From Nocardiopsis sp. CNT312 (GTDB lineage: Bacteria; Actinomycetota; Actinomycetes; Streptosporangiales; Streptosporangiaceae): a stretch of 50,092 bases of DNA. Below are positions 25,525 through 33,517 of this stretch, piece by piece. The notes beneath the pieces are model-generated. The model was not told the DNA's origin. It made no database searches and saw only the letters and a list, made by a program, of their open reading frames with translations. The stretch spans positions 1-50,092 of the forward strand of contig NZ_KI911537.1 in NCBI RefSeq assembly GCF_000515115.1, given 5' to 3'. How positions within the stretch are numbered: position 1 is the stretch's first letter; each line of letters starts with the position of its first letter. Made by a program: the position numbers and the translations under genes.

Positions 25525-27289
25525 GCGCCCAGTGTGTCATCCGGGGGTGCGCCTCGGCTCCGCGCAACGGGCAGGTCCACTCCCCTTCGATCTCGACGAT
25601 CCGGACCGCGGGGTGTTCGAGCCAGGCCAGCACCGCCTCGGTCTCCTCGGCGGTGGCCCGCGGGACGGGACCGTACCCGGCGTCCACGCGCTCGGCGGTG
25701 GCGGTGAGGGAGGCGAGGAAGGCCGCCGGGTCGGTCCCCGGGGCCAGCACGGCGGCACCCGCGAGGCGGCCGTGGCGGACCACGCACGTCTCCCAGCCCG
25801 CGGTACCGGGGCGGGAGGCCACCAGGTGCGGGACGGCGGCGATGGCCGACAGGCGCTGGGCGCGCCGTGCTCCGCGCAGGAAGGCCGCGAGCCGGTCGCG
25901 GTGGCCGGCGGCCTCCTCGTAGCGCAGGTCGGCGGAGAGCGCGGTGATGCGTTCGGTGTGGGCGGCCACGACCGGACCGGGGTCGCCGGTCATGGCCGCC
26001 CGTGCGGCCTCGGCGTGGACGGTGTAGTCCTCCAGGGACTCGGTGCCGTCGCAGGGTGCCCCACAGCGCCCCAGTTGCGCGAGCACGCACGCCGCCACGG
26101 GTGCGGCGGCGGAGAAGGTGTGGGTGCACTGGCGCAGCGGGAAGGCGTGCAGCAGGGCCTCCTTGGCGCGTCCGGCCTCGTGGGCCGAGGTGTAGGGGCC
26201 CAGGTAGGGGGCGCCGTCGTCGTGGACCGTGCGCGCCACCGACACCCGGGGGTAGGCGTCGGTGGTGAGCGTGACCCAGAAGGCGCGCTCGGGGTAGCGC
26301 GACCTGCGGTTGAAGGGCGGTTTGCGCTCGGCGATGATCCGCAGTTCGCGGACGGAGGCCTCCAGTTCGGTGGTGCACACCAGGGGTGTGACCCCCTCCA
26401 CGAGCCCGGCCATCTCCCGGATGCGCCGACGGTTCTCGGCCGCGGTGAAGTAGGACGCCACGCGGCGTCGGAGGTTGGCGCTCTTGCCGACGTAGAGGAC
26501 GGTGCCTCGCGCGTCGGTGAACATGTACACACCGGGCTTCTCCGGCAGGCCGTCGGCGAGGTGGCGCCTGGCGCGCTGGGCGCGGCTGGCGGGTTTGGTG
26601 ACCGCCCGCAGCTCCTCCAGGCTGTGCACCCCCATGGGTGCGGCGCGGTCGATGAGGCCGCGCAGCACGGCCACGGTGGCACGGGCGTCGTCCAGGGCGC
26701 GGTGGTTGGGCGCGGTGGGTGCTCCGAAGAACGCGGCGAGAGTGGCGAGCCTGTGGTTGCGCACCTGGGGACGAACCAGCAGGGCACGGGCCAGGCGCAG
26801 GGTGTCCACGACCGTGGGGGCGGGCCACTCCAAGTCCAGGCGTTCACAGGCGGCCTTGAGGAATCCGGTGTCGAAGGGGGCGTTGTGCGCGACGAGCGCG
26901 GTGCCGGGGCCGGTGGCTAGGAAGTCCAGCAGGCGGGGCAGGGCCTCCTCCAGGGGAGGGGCGGTGGCCACCATGGACTGGGTGATGCCGGTCAGGAGGG
27001 TGATCTCGGCCGGGATCGGGACCCCGGGGTCCACCAGGGTGGAGAACTCACCGAGGACGTCGGCGCCGCGCACCTTGACGGCACCGATCTCGGTGATCCG
27101 CGACCGCTGTGCGCTGGTGCCCGTGGTCTCCAGGTCCACGACCACGAAGGTCGTCTCGGCCAGCGGGGTACCGAGGTCGGTGATGCTGGTCTGGACGCCG
27201 GAGGGCCCGGCGGAGTCGGCAGCCACCCGACCAGGGTAGTCGGAGCCGATGACCGAACGGCTGGGGATCGGGGCTGACCTGCCCGGCAT
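25502..27289 (-). CDS. DEDDh exonuclease fused to UvrC-like GIY-YIG nuclease
   Basis: A 595-aa two-nuclease fusion. The N-terminal DnaQ-like 3'-5' exonuclease (about 45-215) shows VVDLETTG, LVAHNAPFDTGFL and the HRALDDARAT motif. The GIY-YIG domain (about 245-325; GVYMFTDARGTVLYVGKSANLRRR) is followed by a UvrC/Cho-like region with conserved cysteines (QCTHTF, CVLAQLGRCGAPCDG). The family corresponds to Rv2191, also near trpD and qcr genes in M. tuberculosis. A role in DNA repair or processing is likely but unproven. The start is uncertain: ATG 27289 lacks a clear Shine-Dalgarno. Confidence 0.88.
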   Translation of the reverse strand: MPGRSAPIPSRSVIGSDYPGRVAADSAGPSGVQTSITDLGTPLAETTFVVVDLETTGTSAQRSRITEIGAVKVRGADVLGEFSTLVDPGVPIPAEITLLTGITQSMVATAPPLEEALPRLLDFLATGPGTALVAHNAPFDTGFLKAACERLDLEWPAPTVVDTLRLARALLVRPQVRNHRLATLAAFFGAPTAPNHRALDDARATVAVLRGLIDRAAPMGVHSLEELRAVTKPASRAQRARRHLADGLPEKPGVYMFTDARGTVLYVGKSANLRRRVASYFTAAENRRRIREMAGLVEGVTPLVCTTELEASVRELRIIAERKPPFNRRSRYPERAFWVTLTTDAYPRVSVARTVHDDGAPYLGPYTSAHEAGRAKEALLHAFPLRQCTHTFSAAAPVAACVLAQLGRCGAPCDGTESLEDYTVHAEAARAAMTGDPGPVVAAHTERITALSADLRYEEAAGHRDRLAAFLRGARRAQRLSAIAAVPHLVASRPGTAGWETCVVRHGRLAGAAVLAPGTDPAAFLASLTATAERVDAGYGPVPRATAEETEAVLAWLEHPAVRIVEIEGEWTCPLRGAEAHPRMTHWAHGRAPAQ

Positions 27290-27358
27290 GGAAAGATGAG
27301 GGTGAGGGGGCGGAAGTGTCGTTGCGTCCCGAGTTGAGCGCGATCAGAGGAGGAAGCC

Positions 27359-27640
27359 GTGGGGATCACGAAGCCGGGTGACGGTGAACGGTGGCGGTGC
27401 GCCGGTTGCGGGAATCTCACGCGGTTCGACGTGACCCGCGCTGTCCGGTCCCGGGACTACGTCCACCAGGACCTGGCCGGCCACGGTGTGGTGGAGGAGC
27501 AGGCCGTGCTCACTGAGACCGTGGAGCGGGTCGCCTGCCGCTGGTGCGGCGCCACGGACAGCATGGAGGTCGTCGCCCGCCCCGGCGCCGGGGCACCGGA
27601 CTCCGGTGGCGCGGCGGAGAGCACGACGGGTCGGTCATGA
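27359..27640 (+). CDS. Small zinc-ribbon protein
   Basis: A 93-aa protein with two cysteine pairs (CAGCGN at about 14-17, CRWCGA at about 60-63) spaced as in a zinc ribbon, and a disordered Gly/Ser/Ala tail. GTG 27359 is preceded by an excellent GAGGAGG. Its stop overlaps the ATG of the NYN-domain gene (ATGA), so the two are translationally coupled. Nucleic-acid or protein binding is plausible; function unknown. Confidence 0.78.
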   Translation: MGITKPGDGERWRCAGCGNLTRFDVTRAVRSRDYVHQDLAGHGVVEEQAVLTETVERVACRWCGATDSMEVVARPGAGAPDSGGAAESTTGRS

Positions 27641-29001
27641 GCTCCCGCCCGGAGACGGGCGGCGACTCCGAGCCCGCCGGGGCCTCCGGCGCGGCCGACG
27701 GCGGCCCCGGCGCCGAGGGGCTGAGCCGCCCCCTGCCGGAGCAGGTGCGGGCCAGGGTGATCGAGTACGGCTCGGACGTGCTCGGCGGTATGCGCACCAA
27801 TGAACTGCCCCCGCTGCTGCGCCGGGTGGCCCGGTTCGAGCCGCGCCGCCGGGCCCGGCTGGCCGGGCCCCAGATCGCCGCCCAGTTGGAGACCGACGCA
27901 GGGTTCCGGGGCCGGGTCGGGGAGCGGGTGGAGCGCGTGTGGCCCGAGCTGGCCGAGGGGCTGCGGTCGGGGGTGGTCCCCCCGGCCGCCGACCCCGTGG
28001 CCGTGGCGGCCTGCGCCTACCTGCTGCGGCCCCGGGGATGGCCGGGGATCATCGAGGGGGTGCGCGAGGAGCTGGAGCGCCGGACCAGCGCGAAGGAGGC
28101 CGACGAGGCCGTCGAGGAGCTGGACTCGGTCCGCAGGAGGCTGGACGAGAGCAGGCACGCCCACCGCGCCGACCTCGAACGCCTGCGCGCACGGGTCCGC
28201 GACCAGCGGGCCGAGATCACCGAGCTGCGGCGCAAGGTGCACGACGAGCGCCACCGCGCCAAGGAGGCCAGGGAGCGGGCCCAGCGGGTCCTGGAGGAGA
28301 CCGCCGCCAGGGAGAGCGATTCGGTGAGCCAGGTGGGTGCCCTGGAGGCGGAGAACCGGCGGCTGCGCTCGCGGGTGGAGGCGGCCGAGGCGCAGGTGGA
28401 GAACGCGCGCCGGGCGGCACGTACGGGGCGCAACGCCGACGAGGCCCGGCTGCGGGTACTCCTGGACGTCCTGGTCGAGGCCTCCCACGGACTGCGCCGT
28501 GAACTGGCCCTACCCACGTCTCTGGAGGCACCCGCCGACCACGTGGCTGAGGCGGGGCAGCGCAGGGTGTCACTCGGAGGGCTGCCCGACGACGATCCGG
28601 GGCTGCTGGAGCGGCTGCTGACCGCTCCCCGCGTGCATCTGCTGGTCGACGGCTACAACGTCACCAAGACGGGGTACGGGACGCTGCCCCTGGCCGACCA
28701 GCGCACCCGGCTGCTGAACTCCCTGGAGGGCCTGGCCAGCCGCACCAAGGCCGAGATCACGTGTGTGTTCGACGGCGCGGACGTGGACACCCCTCCGGCG
28801 CTGGCCGCGCCCCGCAGGGTGCGGCTGCTGTTCAGCGCGCCCGGGGAGACCGCGGACGCACTGATCGTGCGCCTGGTGGGTGCCGAACCGCCGGGGCGTC
28901 CCATCGCGGTGGTGACCTCGGACCGGGAGATCGTCACGGCGGTGCGCCGCGCCGGGGCGCGGGCGGTGTCGTCGTCGATCTTCCTGCGGCGGCTAGAGTA
29001 G
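27637..29001 (+). CDS. NYN-domain (YacP-like) putative RNase with coiled coil
   Basis: A 454-aa protein. The N-terminal helical region (about 25-150) is followed by a long Arg/Glu-rich coiled coil (about 150-270) and a C-terminal NYN/PIN-like domain (about 330-454). The latter shows LLVDGYNVTKTGY, TCVFDGADVD, GETADALIVRLV and VVTSDREI, that is the expected set of acidic residues. YacP/Rae1 relatives are ribosome-associated or mRNA endonucleases. It is coupled to the upstream zinc-ribbon gene. RNA cleavage is inferred from the domain. Confidence 0.85.
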   Translation: MSSRPETGGDSEPAGASGAADGGPGAEGLSRPLPEQVRARVIEYGSDVLGGMRTNELPPLLRRVARFEPRRRARLAGPQIAAQLETDAGFRGRVGERVERVWPELAEGLRSGVVPPAADPVAVAACAYLLRPRGWPGIIEGVREELERRTSAKEADEAVEELDSVRRRLDESRHAHRADLERLRARVRDQRAEITELRRKVHDERHRAKEARERAQRVLEETAARESDSVSQVGALEAENRRLRSRVEAAEAQVENARRAARTGRNADEARLRVLLDVLVEASHGLRRELALPTSLEAPADHVAEAGQRRVSLGGLPDDDPGLLERLLTAPRVHLLVDGYNVTKTGYGTLPLADQRTRLLNSLEGLASRTKAEITCVFDGADVDTPPALAAPRRVRLLFSAPGETADALIVRLVGAEPPGRPIAVVTSDREIVTAVRRAGARAVSSSIFLRRLE

Positions 29002-29046
29002 CCGCGGCCCGGTGCCGCCCTCCGCACCTCCCGGGACCTGGGGTGA

Positions 29047-29119
29047 GGCCCCTGTGCCTCGAGCGGTGGGGGCGCACGGCACGGTGCCGTGCGCCCCCAC
29101 CGCTTGAGGTGCAGGGGCC
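29047..29119. terminator. Very long hairpin after the NYN gene
   Basis: An inverted repeat of about 35 bp per arm (outer GGCCCCTG with CAGGGGCC, inner GGGGGCGCACGGCAC with GTGCCGTGCGCCCCC), broken by only a few mismatches or wobble pairs and with almost no loop. It lies 45 bp after the stop and probably terminates the operon. Confidence 0.75.
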
Positions 29120-29296
29120 CGTCCGCTAAGTTCTTCCCGAGCGTGAGTGATGTATCCGGATAAAACGGGACGGTTGTGTCTCCCATTCCGGTACGAACCC
29201 CTCGTTCACGCTGTGTCCGGCCTGTGGCACGGACCGTCTTGTCGACGTCCCCCGCACCCTCGCGCGGTGTCCCTACCCCAAGGAGCGTGGACCTCC

Positions 29297-30298
29297 ATGA
29301 ACGACGCCGGTGGTCGGCGCACAGCTCGCCGCCTCGCCTCGACCGGGCTCGGTGTGGCCATCGCCGGAAGCCTGGTCTCCCCCGGCACCGCCTACGCGGA
29401 GCCGACCCAGGACGAGGTCGAGGACCGCATCGCGGAACTCAACGAGCAGGCCTCCGACAAGGTCGAGGCCTACAACCAGGCGGAGGAGGACCACGAGGTC
29501 GCCCTCGCCCAGTACGAGGAGCTCGAAGAGCAGGTCGGCGACGAGGAGGAGACCTACAACGAGCTGCGCTCTCAGGTCCAGCGCTTCGCCGCCGCTGCCT
29601 ACCAGTCCGGCGGCGTGGACGCGACCGCCAGCATCCTCACCTCCGACCGTCCCGAGGAGGTACTGGAGCAGGACGCCGACATGAACTACCTGTCGGAGAG
29701 CCAGCTCGCCCAGTTGGACGAGTTCGGTGAGTCCGCCGAGCGCCTGTTCGCCCTCAAGGACGAGGCGGAGGAGGCCCTGGAGGCCGCCGAGGAGGAGCTG
29801 GAGGAGGCCGAGGAGGCCAAGGAGGAAGTCGAGGAGGCGATCGCCGAGCAGGAGGCCCTGCTGGCGCAGTTCCCCTCGTCCGACCCCACGGCGGAGGGTG
29901 CCAGCAGCGCGGGCGGCGCGGACTACACCGGGAGCGCCACCGGGAGCGCGGGCGCCGCGCTGGACTTCGCCTACGCCCAGGTCGGCAAGCCCTACGTCTG
30001 GGGCGGCACCGGCCCGAACGGCTACGACTGCTCCGGCCTGGTCCAAGCCGCGTGGCGCGCCGGCGGCGTGAACCTGCCGCGCACCACCTACTCGCAGGCC
30101 AACGCGGGGCCGCGCATCTACGACATGAGCGCCCTCCAGCCCGGTGACATCATGTTCTTCTACGGCGGGCTGAGCCACGACGGCCTCTACGCGGGCAACG
30201 GGCAGATGGTCCACGCCCCGAGCAGCGGCCGCAACATCGAGATCGTGGGGCTGGCCGCCTACTGGGCGGGCCAGTTCCAGTTCGCGGTCCGTCCGTAA
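29297..30298 (+). CDS. Secreted NlpC/P60 peptidoglycan hydrolase, copy 1
   Basis: A 333-aa protein with a twin-arginine-free Sec signal peptide (about 1-33, cleavage near AYA-EP). A Glu-rich coiled coil (about 35-195), a Ser/Gly linker and a C-terminal NlpC/P60 domain follow. Catalytic Cys is in GYDCSGLVQ, His in LSHDGLY, and the third polar residue in MVHAPSS. It resembles RipA/RipB-type D,L-endopeptidases that cut wall peptides during division; the coiled coil usually mediates FtsX or autoinhibitory contacts. ATG 29297 follows AAGGAG by 11 nt. A close paralogue follows downstream. Confidence 0.92.
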   Translation: MNDAGGRRTARRLASTGLGVAIAGSLVSPGTAYAEPTQDEVEDRIAELNEQASDKVEAYNQAEEDHEVALAQYEELEEQVGDEEETYNELRSQVQRFAAAAYQSGGVDATASILTSDRPEEVLEQDADMNYLSESQLAQLDEFGESAERLFALKDEAEEALEAAEEELEEAEEAKEEVEEAIAEQEALLAQFPSSDPTAEGASSAGGADYTGSATGSAGAALDFAYAQVGKPYVWGGTGPNGYDCSGLVQAAWRAGGVNLPRTTYSQANAGPRIYDMSALQPGDIMFFYGGLSHDGLYAGNGQMVHAPSSGRNIEIVGLAAYWAGQFQFAVRP

Positions 30299-30314
30299 CC
30301 CTGCTCCGTTCTCA

Positions 30315-30348
30315 GGGGCCGCCGCCGATCCGCTCGGCGAGCGGCCCC
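30315..30348 (+). terminator. Terminator after NlpC/P60 copy 1
   Basis: GGGGCCGC (30315-30322) pairs with GCGGCCCC (30341-30348), with inner GCCGA/TCGGC pairing, followed by a pyrimidine-rich TTCCTGTTCTCC. Confidence 0.7.
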
Positions 30349-30424
30349 TTCCTGTTCTCCCCTGCGCAAAGCATCTGTGGAATTTCGGATCATTTGCTTT
30401 ATCCCAACAAACGTAACGAACCAG

Positions 30425-30454
30425 TTGAGAGTCCACGAAGTCATGTACTAGGGT
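30425..30454 (+). promoter_or_regulatory. Candidate promoter of NlpC/P60 copy 2
   Basis: TTGAGA (30425-30430), an 18-nt spacer and TAGGGT (30449-30454) fit -35/-10 spacing in an A/T-rich patch. This predicts a 5' UTR of about 170 nt (30460-30630). That UTR is C-rich and I recognise no riboswitch in it. Confidence 0.5.
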
Positions 30455-30630
30455 TCAGCACCGAACGTGGCCGTTCTCCGTACACCGCCCCGTGGCGGTG
30501 GCGGCCGCGTCCGGGTCGGGCGTTCCCCACACCCCGGCCGTTCCCGTTTCGGACGGCCCCGCGACCCACCCGGCGCAGTCCCTCGGCTCCCCCGACCTCC
30601 TCGGGCCGAGGGCAGGAAAGGTGGTACAGC

Positions 30631-31659
30631 GTGTCCTCTCCCCGTTCCCCCCGCAGGCGCAGCACGGCCGTCGTGGCCTCCCTGGCCGCGGGCTCGCTCC
30701 TCCTCCCCGCGTCCGCGGCCCACGCCGAGCCGACGATCGACGACGTCCGCGCCGAGATCGAGGCTCTGGAGGAGGAGTACGCCTCCCTCAACGCGGAGTA
30801 CAACGAGGCCCAGGAGACCCACGAGGCCGCCGAGGAGAACCTGGAGGAGATCCAGGAGAACCTGGAGGAGGCCCAGGAGACCGTGGACGAGCTGGGGTCG
30901 AACGTGCGCACCCTGGCCAACCTCACCTACACCGGTGTCGACCTGACCTCCCCCGCCCACATCATCGGTGCCACCGGTCCCGAGGACGTCCTCTCCCACC
31001 AGGCGGACCTGACCTACCTCTCCGAGCAGCAGAACGCGGGCCTGGATCGCTACGTCGAGGAGCTGGCGCACCTGGAGAGCCTGGAGGCGGAGGCCGCCGA
31101 CACCGAGGAGGAGGCGGCCGAGGCCCTGGAGGCCGCCGAGGAGGCCGAGGAGGAGGCCGCCGACGCCATCGCCGAGCAGGAGGCACTGCTGGCCGACCTG
31201 ACCGCGGAGCAGGCGGCCGCGGCCACCGAGAACGTCTCCAACGACAGCGGCGGCACCACCAGCAGCGGGGGCGGGGGCGGTGCCACCTACACCGGCCCGG
31301 CCACCGGCAGCGCGCAGACCGCACTGAACTTCGCCTACGCCCAGGTCGGCAAGCCCTACGTCTGGGGCGGCACCGGCCCGAGCGGCTACGACTGCTCCGG
31401 CCTGACCCAGGCCGCGTGGGCCGCCGCGGGCGTGAGCCTGCCACGCACCACCTACAGCCAGGTCAACGCGGGCACCCGGGTCTCCTGGGACAACATGCAG
31501 CCCGGCGACCTCATCTTCTTCTACGGCGGGCCCGACCACGTCGGCATGTACGCCGGCGACGGCGTCATGGTGCACGCCTCCAACTCCTCCAAGCCGATCG
31601 GCACCGTCACCCTCAACAGCTACTACCGCCAGAACTTCTACGCCGCCGTCCGCCCGTAG
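30631..31659 (+). CDS. Secreted NlpC/P60 peptidoglycan hydrolase, copy 2
   Basis: A 342-aa paralogue of the preceding gene with the same layout: signal peptide (about 1-32, AHA-EP), Glu/Ala-rich coiled coil (about 35-195), Gly/Ser/Thr linker, NlpC/P60 domain with Cys in GYDCSGLTQ and His in PDHVGMY. GTG 30631 is chosen from the signal peptide and a GAAAGGTGG upstream; a much longer open frame upstream is non-coding. It has its own promoter candidate and terminator, so it is regulated separately from copy 1. Confidence 0.92.
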   Translation: MSSPRSPRRRSTAVVASLAAGSLLLPASAAHAEPTIDDVRAEIEALEEEYASLNAEYNEAQETHEAAEENLEEIQENLEEAQETVDELGSNVRTLANLTYTGVDLTSPAHIIGATGPEDVLSHQADLTYLSEQQNAGLDRYVEELAHLESLEAEAADTEEEAAEALEAAEEAEEEAADAIAEQEALLADLTAEQAAAATENVSNDSGGTTSSGGGGGATYTGPATGSAQTALNFAYAQVGKPYVWGGTGPSGYDCSGLTQAAWAAAGVSLPRTTYSQVNAGTRVSWDNMQPGDLIFFYGGPDHVGMYAGDGVMVHASNSSKPIGTVTLNSYYRQNFYAAVRP

Positions 31660-31672
31660 CGAGGGACCCGTT

Positions 31673-31707
31673 CCCTGCCTCCCCACGGAGGCCGTGGGAC
31701 GGCAGGG
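31673..31707 (+). terminator. Hairpin after NlpC/P60 copy 2
   Basis: CCCTGCCTCCCCA pairs with TGGGACGGCAGGG apart from a 2-bp interior mismatch, 14 bp after the stop. Confidence 0.55.
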
Positions 31708-31797
31708 GTCGGGGTTCGTCCCACGGCGCGACCGAGCGCCGGAGCTCCCCCCACCCCCGGCCGCCGCGAAATCCGGGAGCCGCGCCGCACGCGTGCG

Positions 31798-31827
31798 TTG
31801 AGGCCGGTCCGGGAGGCCTTCTAGACT
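31798..31827 (+). promoter_or_regulatory. Leaderless promoter of pimB
   Basis: TTGAGG (31798-31803), an 18-nt spacer and TAGACT (31822-31827) are followed 6 nt later by the GTG start, so the mRNA probably begins at or next to the start codon. Confidence 0.65.
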
Positions 31828-31833
31828 CACCCC

Positions 31834-32967
31834 GTGCCGCGAACCCTGATCATCACCAACGACTTCCCTCCCAAGGCCGGGGGCATCGAGTCCTTCGTGC
31901 ACGCAATGGCCCTGCGCCGACCCGAGGGTTCGGTGATGGTGTACTGCTCCTCGCCGTCACCGCGTGAGGCCGCCGCCGACCCGGACTTCGACCTGCGTCA
32001 GCCCTTCCCCGTCGTACGCGACGCGGCGCGCGTGCTGCTGCCCACTCGGCGCGTGGCCGCCCGGGCCCGCACCATCGCCGAGCTGGAGGGGTGCGACTCG
32101 GTGCTCTACGGCGCCGCCGCACCGCTGGGGCTGCTCGCGCCCGGCCTGAGGGAGGTGGTGCGGCGGCAGGTGGCCATCAGCCACGGGCACGAGGCCTGGT
32201 GGGCGGCGCTGCCCGGTTCCCGGCAGGCACTGCGCCGGATCGGCGACTCCGTGGACACCGTCACCCACCTGGGCGACTACACGCAGCGCCGCCTGGCCCG
32301 AGCGCTCTCCCCCGAGGCCGCAGCCCGGATGCGCAGGCTCGCCCCGGGGGTGGACACCGACCTCTTCCGTCCCGGCTGCGGCGGAAGCGAGGTGCGGCGG
32401 CGGCTTGGCCTGGAGGGGCGCCCCGTGGTGGTGTGCGTGTCCCGTCTGGTGCCCCGCAAGGGGCAGGACACGCTGATCCGGGCCTGGCCGCGCGTCCTGG
32501 CTGAGGTACCCGACGCCGCCCTGCTCGTCGTCGGCGACGGCCCACACCGCGCGAGGCTGCGGGCGGCAGCGCGCGGCATGGACTCGGTGGTCTTCACCGG
32601 CTCCGTGCGCCACGACCGCCTGCCGCCCTACCTCGACGCCGGGGACGTCTTCGCCATGCCCTGCCGCACCCGCAGGGGCGGCCTGGAGGTGGAGGGACTG
32701 GGCATCGTCTACCTGGAGGCCTCGGCCGTGGGACTGCCCGTGGTGGCGGGCGACTCGGGAGGGGCCCCGGACACGGTCGCCGACGGCGAGACGGGGTACG
32801 TGGTCGACGGTTCGATGCCGGGCCCCGCCGCGCGGGCGATCCTGCGTCTCCTGCGCGACCCGGAACACGCCGCGAAGATGGGCGCACGCGGCCGTGAGCG
32901 TGTCGCCCGGGAGTGGACCTGGGAGAGCGCGGCAGAGCGCCTGGACGCGCTCCTGGCCGCCCCCTGA
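31834..32967 (+). CDS. pimB: GT4 mannosyltransferase, PimB-like
   Basis: A 377-aa GT-B glycosyltransferase. The N-terminal donor-lobe start ITNDFPPKAGGIESFVHAMA and the C-terminal VSRLVPRKGQDTLI, EVEGLGIVYLEASAVGLPVVAGDSGGAPD match PimB (Rv2188c), which adds the second mannose to phosphatidylinositol monomannoside from GDP-mannose on the cytoplasmic face. Neighbouring NlpC/P60 and fadD genes fit the mycobacterial locus. GTG 31834 has no Shine-Dalgarno but a fitting promoter directly upstream. Donor and acceptor are inferred from the family. Confidence 0.85.
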   Translation: MPRTLIITNDFPPKAGGIESFVHAMALRRPEGSVMVYCSSPSPREAAADPDFDLRQPFPVVRDAARVLLPTRRVAARARTIAELEGCDSVLYGAAAPLGLLAPGLREVVRRQVAISHGHEAWWAALPGSRQALRRIGDSVDTVTHLGDYTQRRLARALSPEAAARMRRLAPGVDTDLFRPGCGGSEVRRRLGLEGRPVVVCVSRLVPRKGQDTLIRAWPRVLAEVPDAALLVVGDGPHRARLRAAARGMDSVVFTGSVRHDRLPPYLDAGDVFAMPCRTRRGGLEVEGLGIVYLEASAVGLPVVAGDSGGAPDTVADGETGYVVDGSMPGPAARAILRLLRDPEHAAKMGARGRERVAREWTWESAAERLDALLAAP

Positions 32968-33000
32968 GGCCTCCCGGTACAGGACCCCGGACACGGGGAA

Positions 33001-33056
33001 GGCCCCGGCGTCCGGACCGCTCCCGTGGACACGGGAGGCGTCCGGACGCCGGGGCC
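33001..33056. terminator. Bidirectional terminator between pimB and ctaF
   Basis: GGCCCCGGCGTCCGGA (33001-33016) pairs perfectly with 33041-33056, enclosing a second hairpin (CTCCCGT/ACGGGAG). It lies between convergent genes. Confidence 0.85.
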
Positions 33057-33079
33057 GCAACGCTCGGGCGGGGCGCCCT

Positions 33080-33505
33080 CTAGTGCTGGAACTCCTTGCG
33101 GTAGTACTCGAAGACCCAGCCGATGGCGGTGAGGGTCACGGCCAGGGCACCGATGAACACCATCCACCAGCCGATCGCCACGCCCACCGCCATGAAGGCG
33201 ACCGCCAGGGCCACGAACATCGGCCACCAACTGTGCGGGCTGAAGAAGCCGTACTCGCCCTCGTTGTCGTCGATCTCGCCGTCCAGGCGGTCCTCCGGCG
33301 GCAGGCCGTGGAAGTGCTCACTGCGGCGGGCGGCCTGCCAGAGCCAGAAGCCCATCATCCACCCGAAGCCGATCGCGACGATGAGCGCCGTGGAGCCGGC
33401 CCACTCGATACCGCCGGTGTCCTGGTAGGACCAGTACATGTACAGCAGGGCGGCCAGACCGAAGAAGGTCGAAACGCCCATGAACAGATAGGCCTGCATC
33501 TTCAC
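33080..33505 (-). CDS. ctaF: Cytochrome c oxidase subunit IV CtaF
   Basis: A 141-aa actinobacterial subunit with four membrane helices in two pairs, separated by an acidic hydrophilic loop (EDRLDGEIDDNEGEYGFF). It stabilises the aa3 oxidase. GTG 33505 begins 12 bp after ctaD and is the last gene of ctaC-ctaD-ctaF. Confidence 0.93.
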   Translation of the reverse strand: MKMQAYLFMGVSTFFGLAALLYMYWSYQDTGGIEWAGSTALIVAIGFGWMMGFWLWQAARRSEHFHGLPPEDRLDGEIDDNEGEYGFFSPHSWWPMFVALAVAFMAVGVAIGWWMVFIGALAVTLTAIGWVFEYYRKEFQH

Positions 33506-33517
33506 GTGGTGTCCGCC

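Noticed and set aside
29120..30630. c-di-AMP (ydaO) riboswitch upstream of the NlpC/P60 genes
   Set aside because: This class often precedes such hydrolases in actinobacteria, so both leaders were read, but the conserved ydaO segments are not there.
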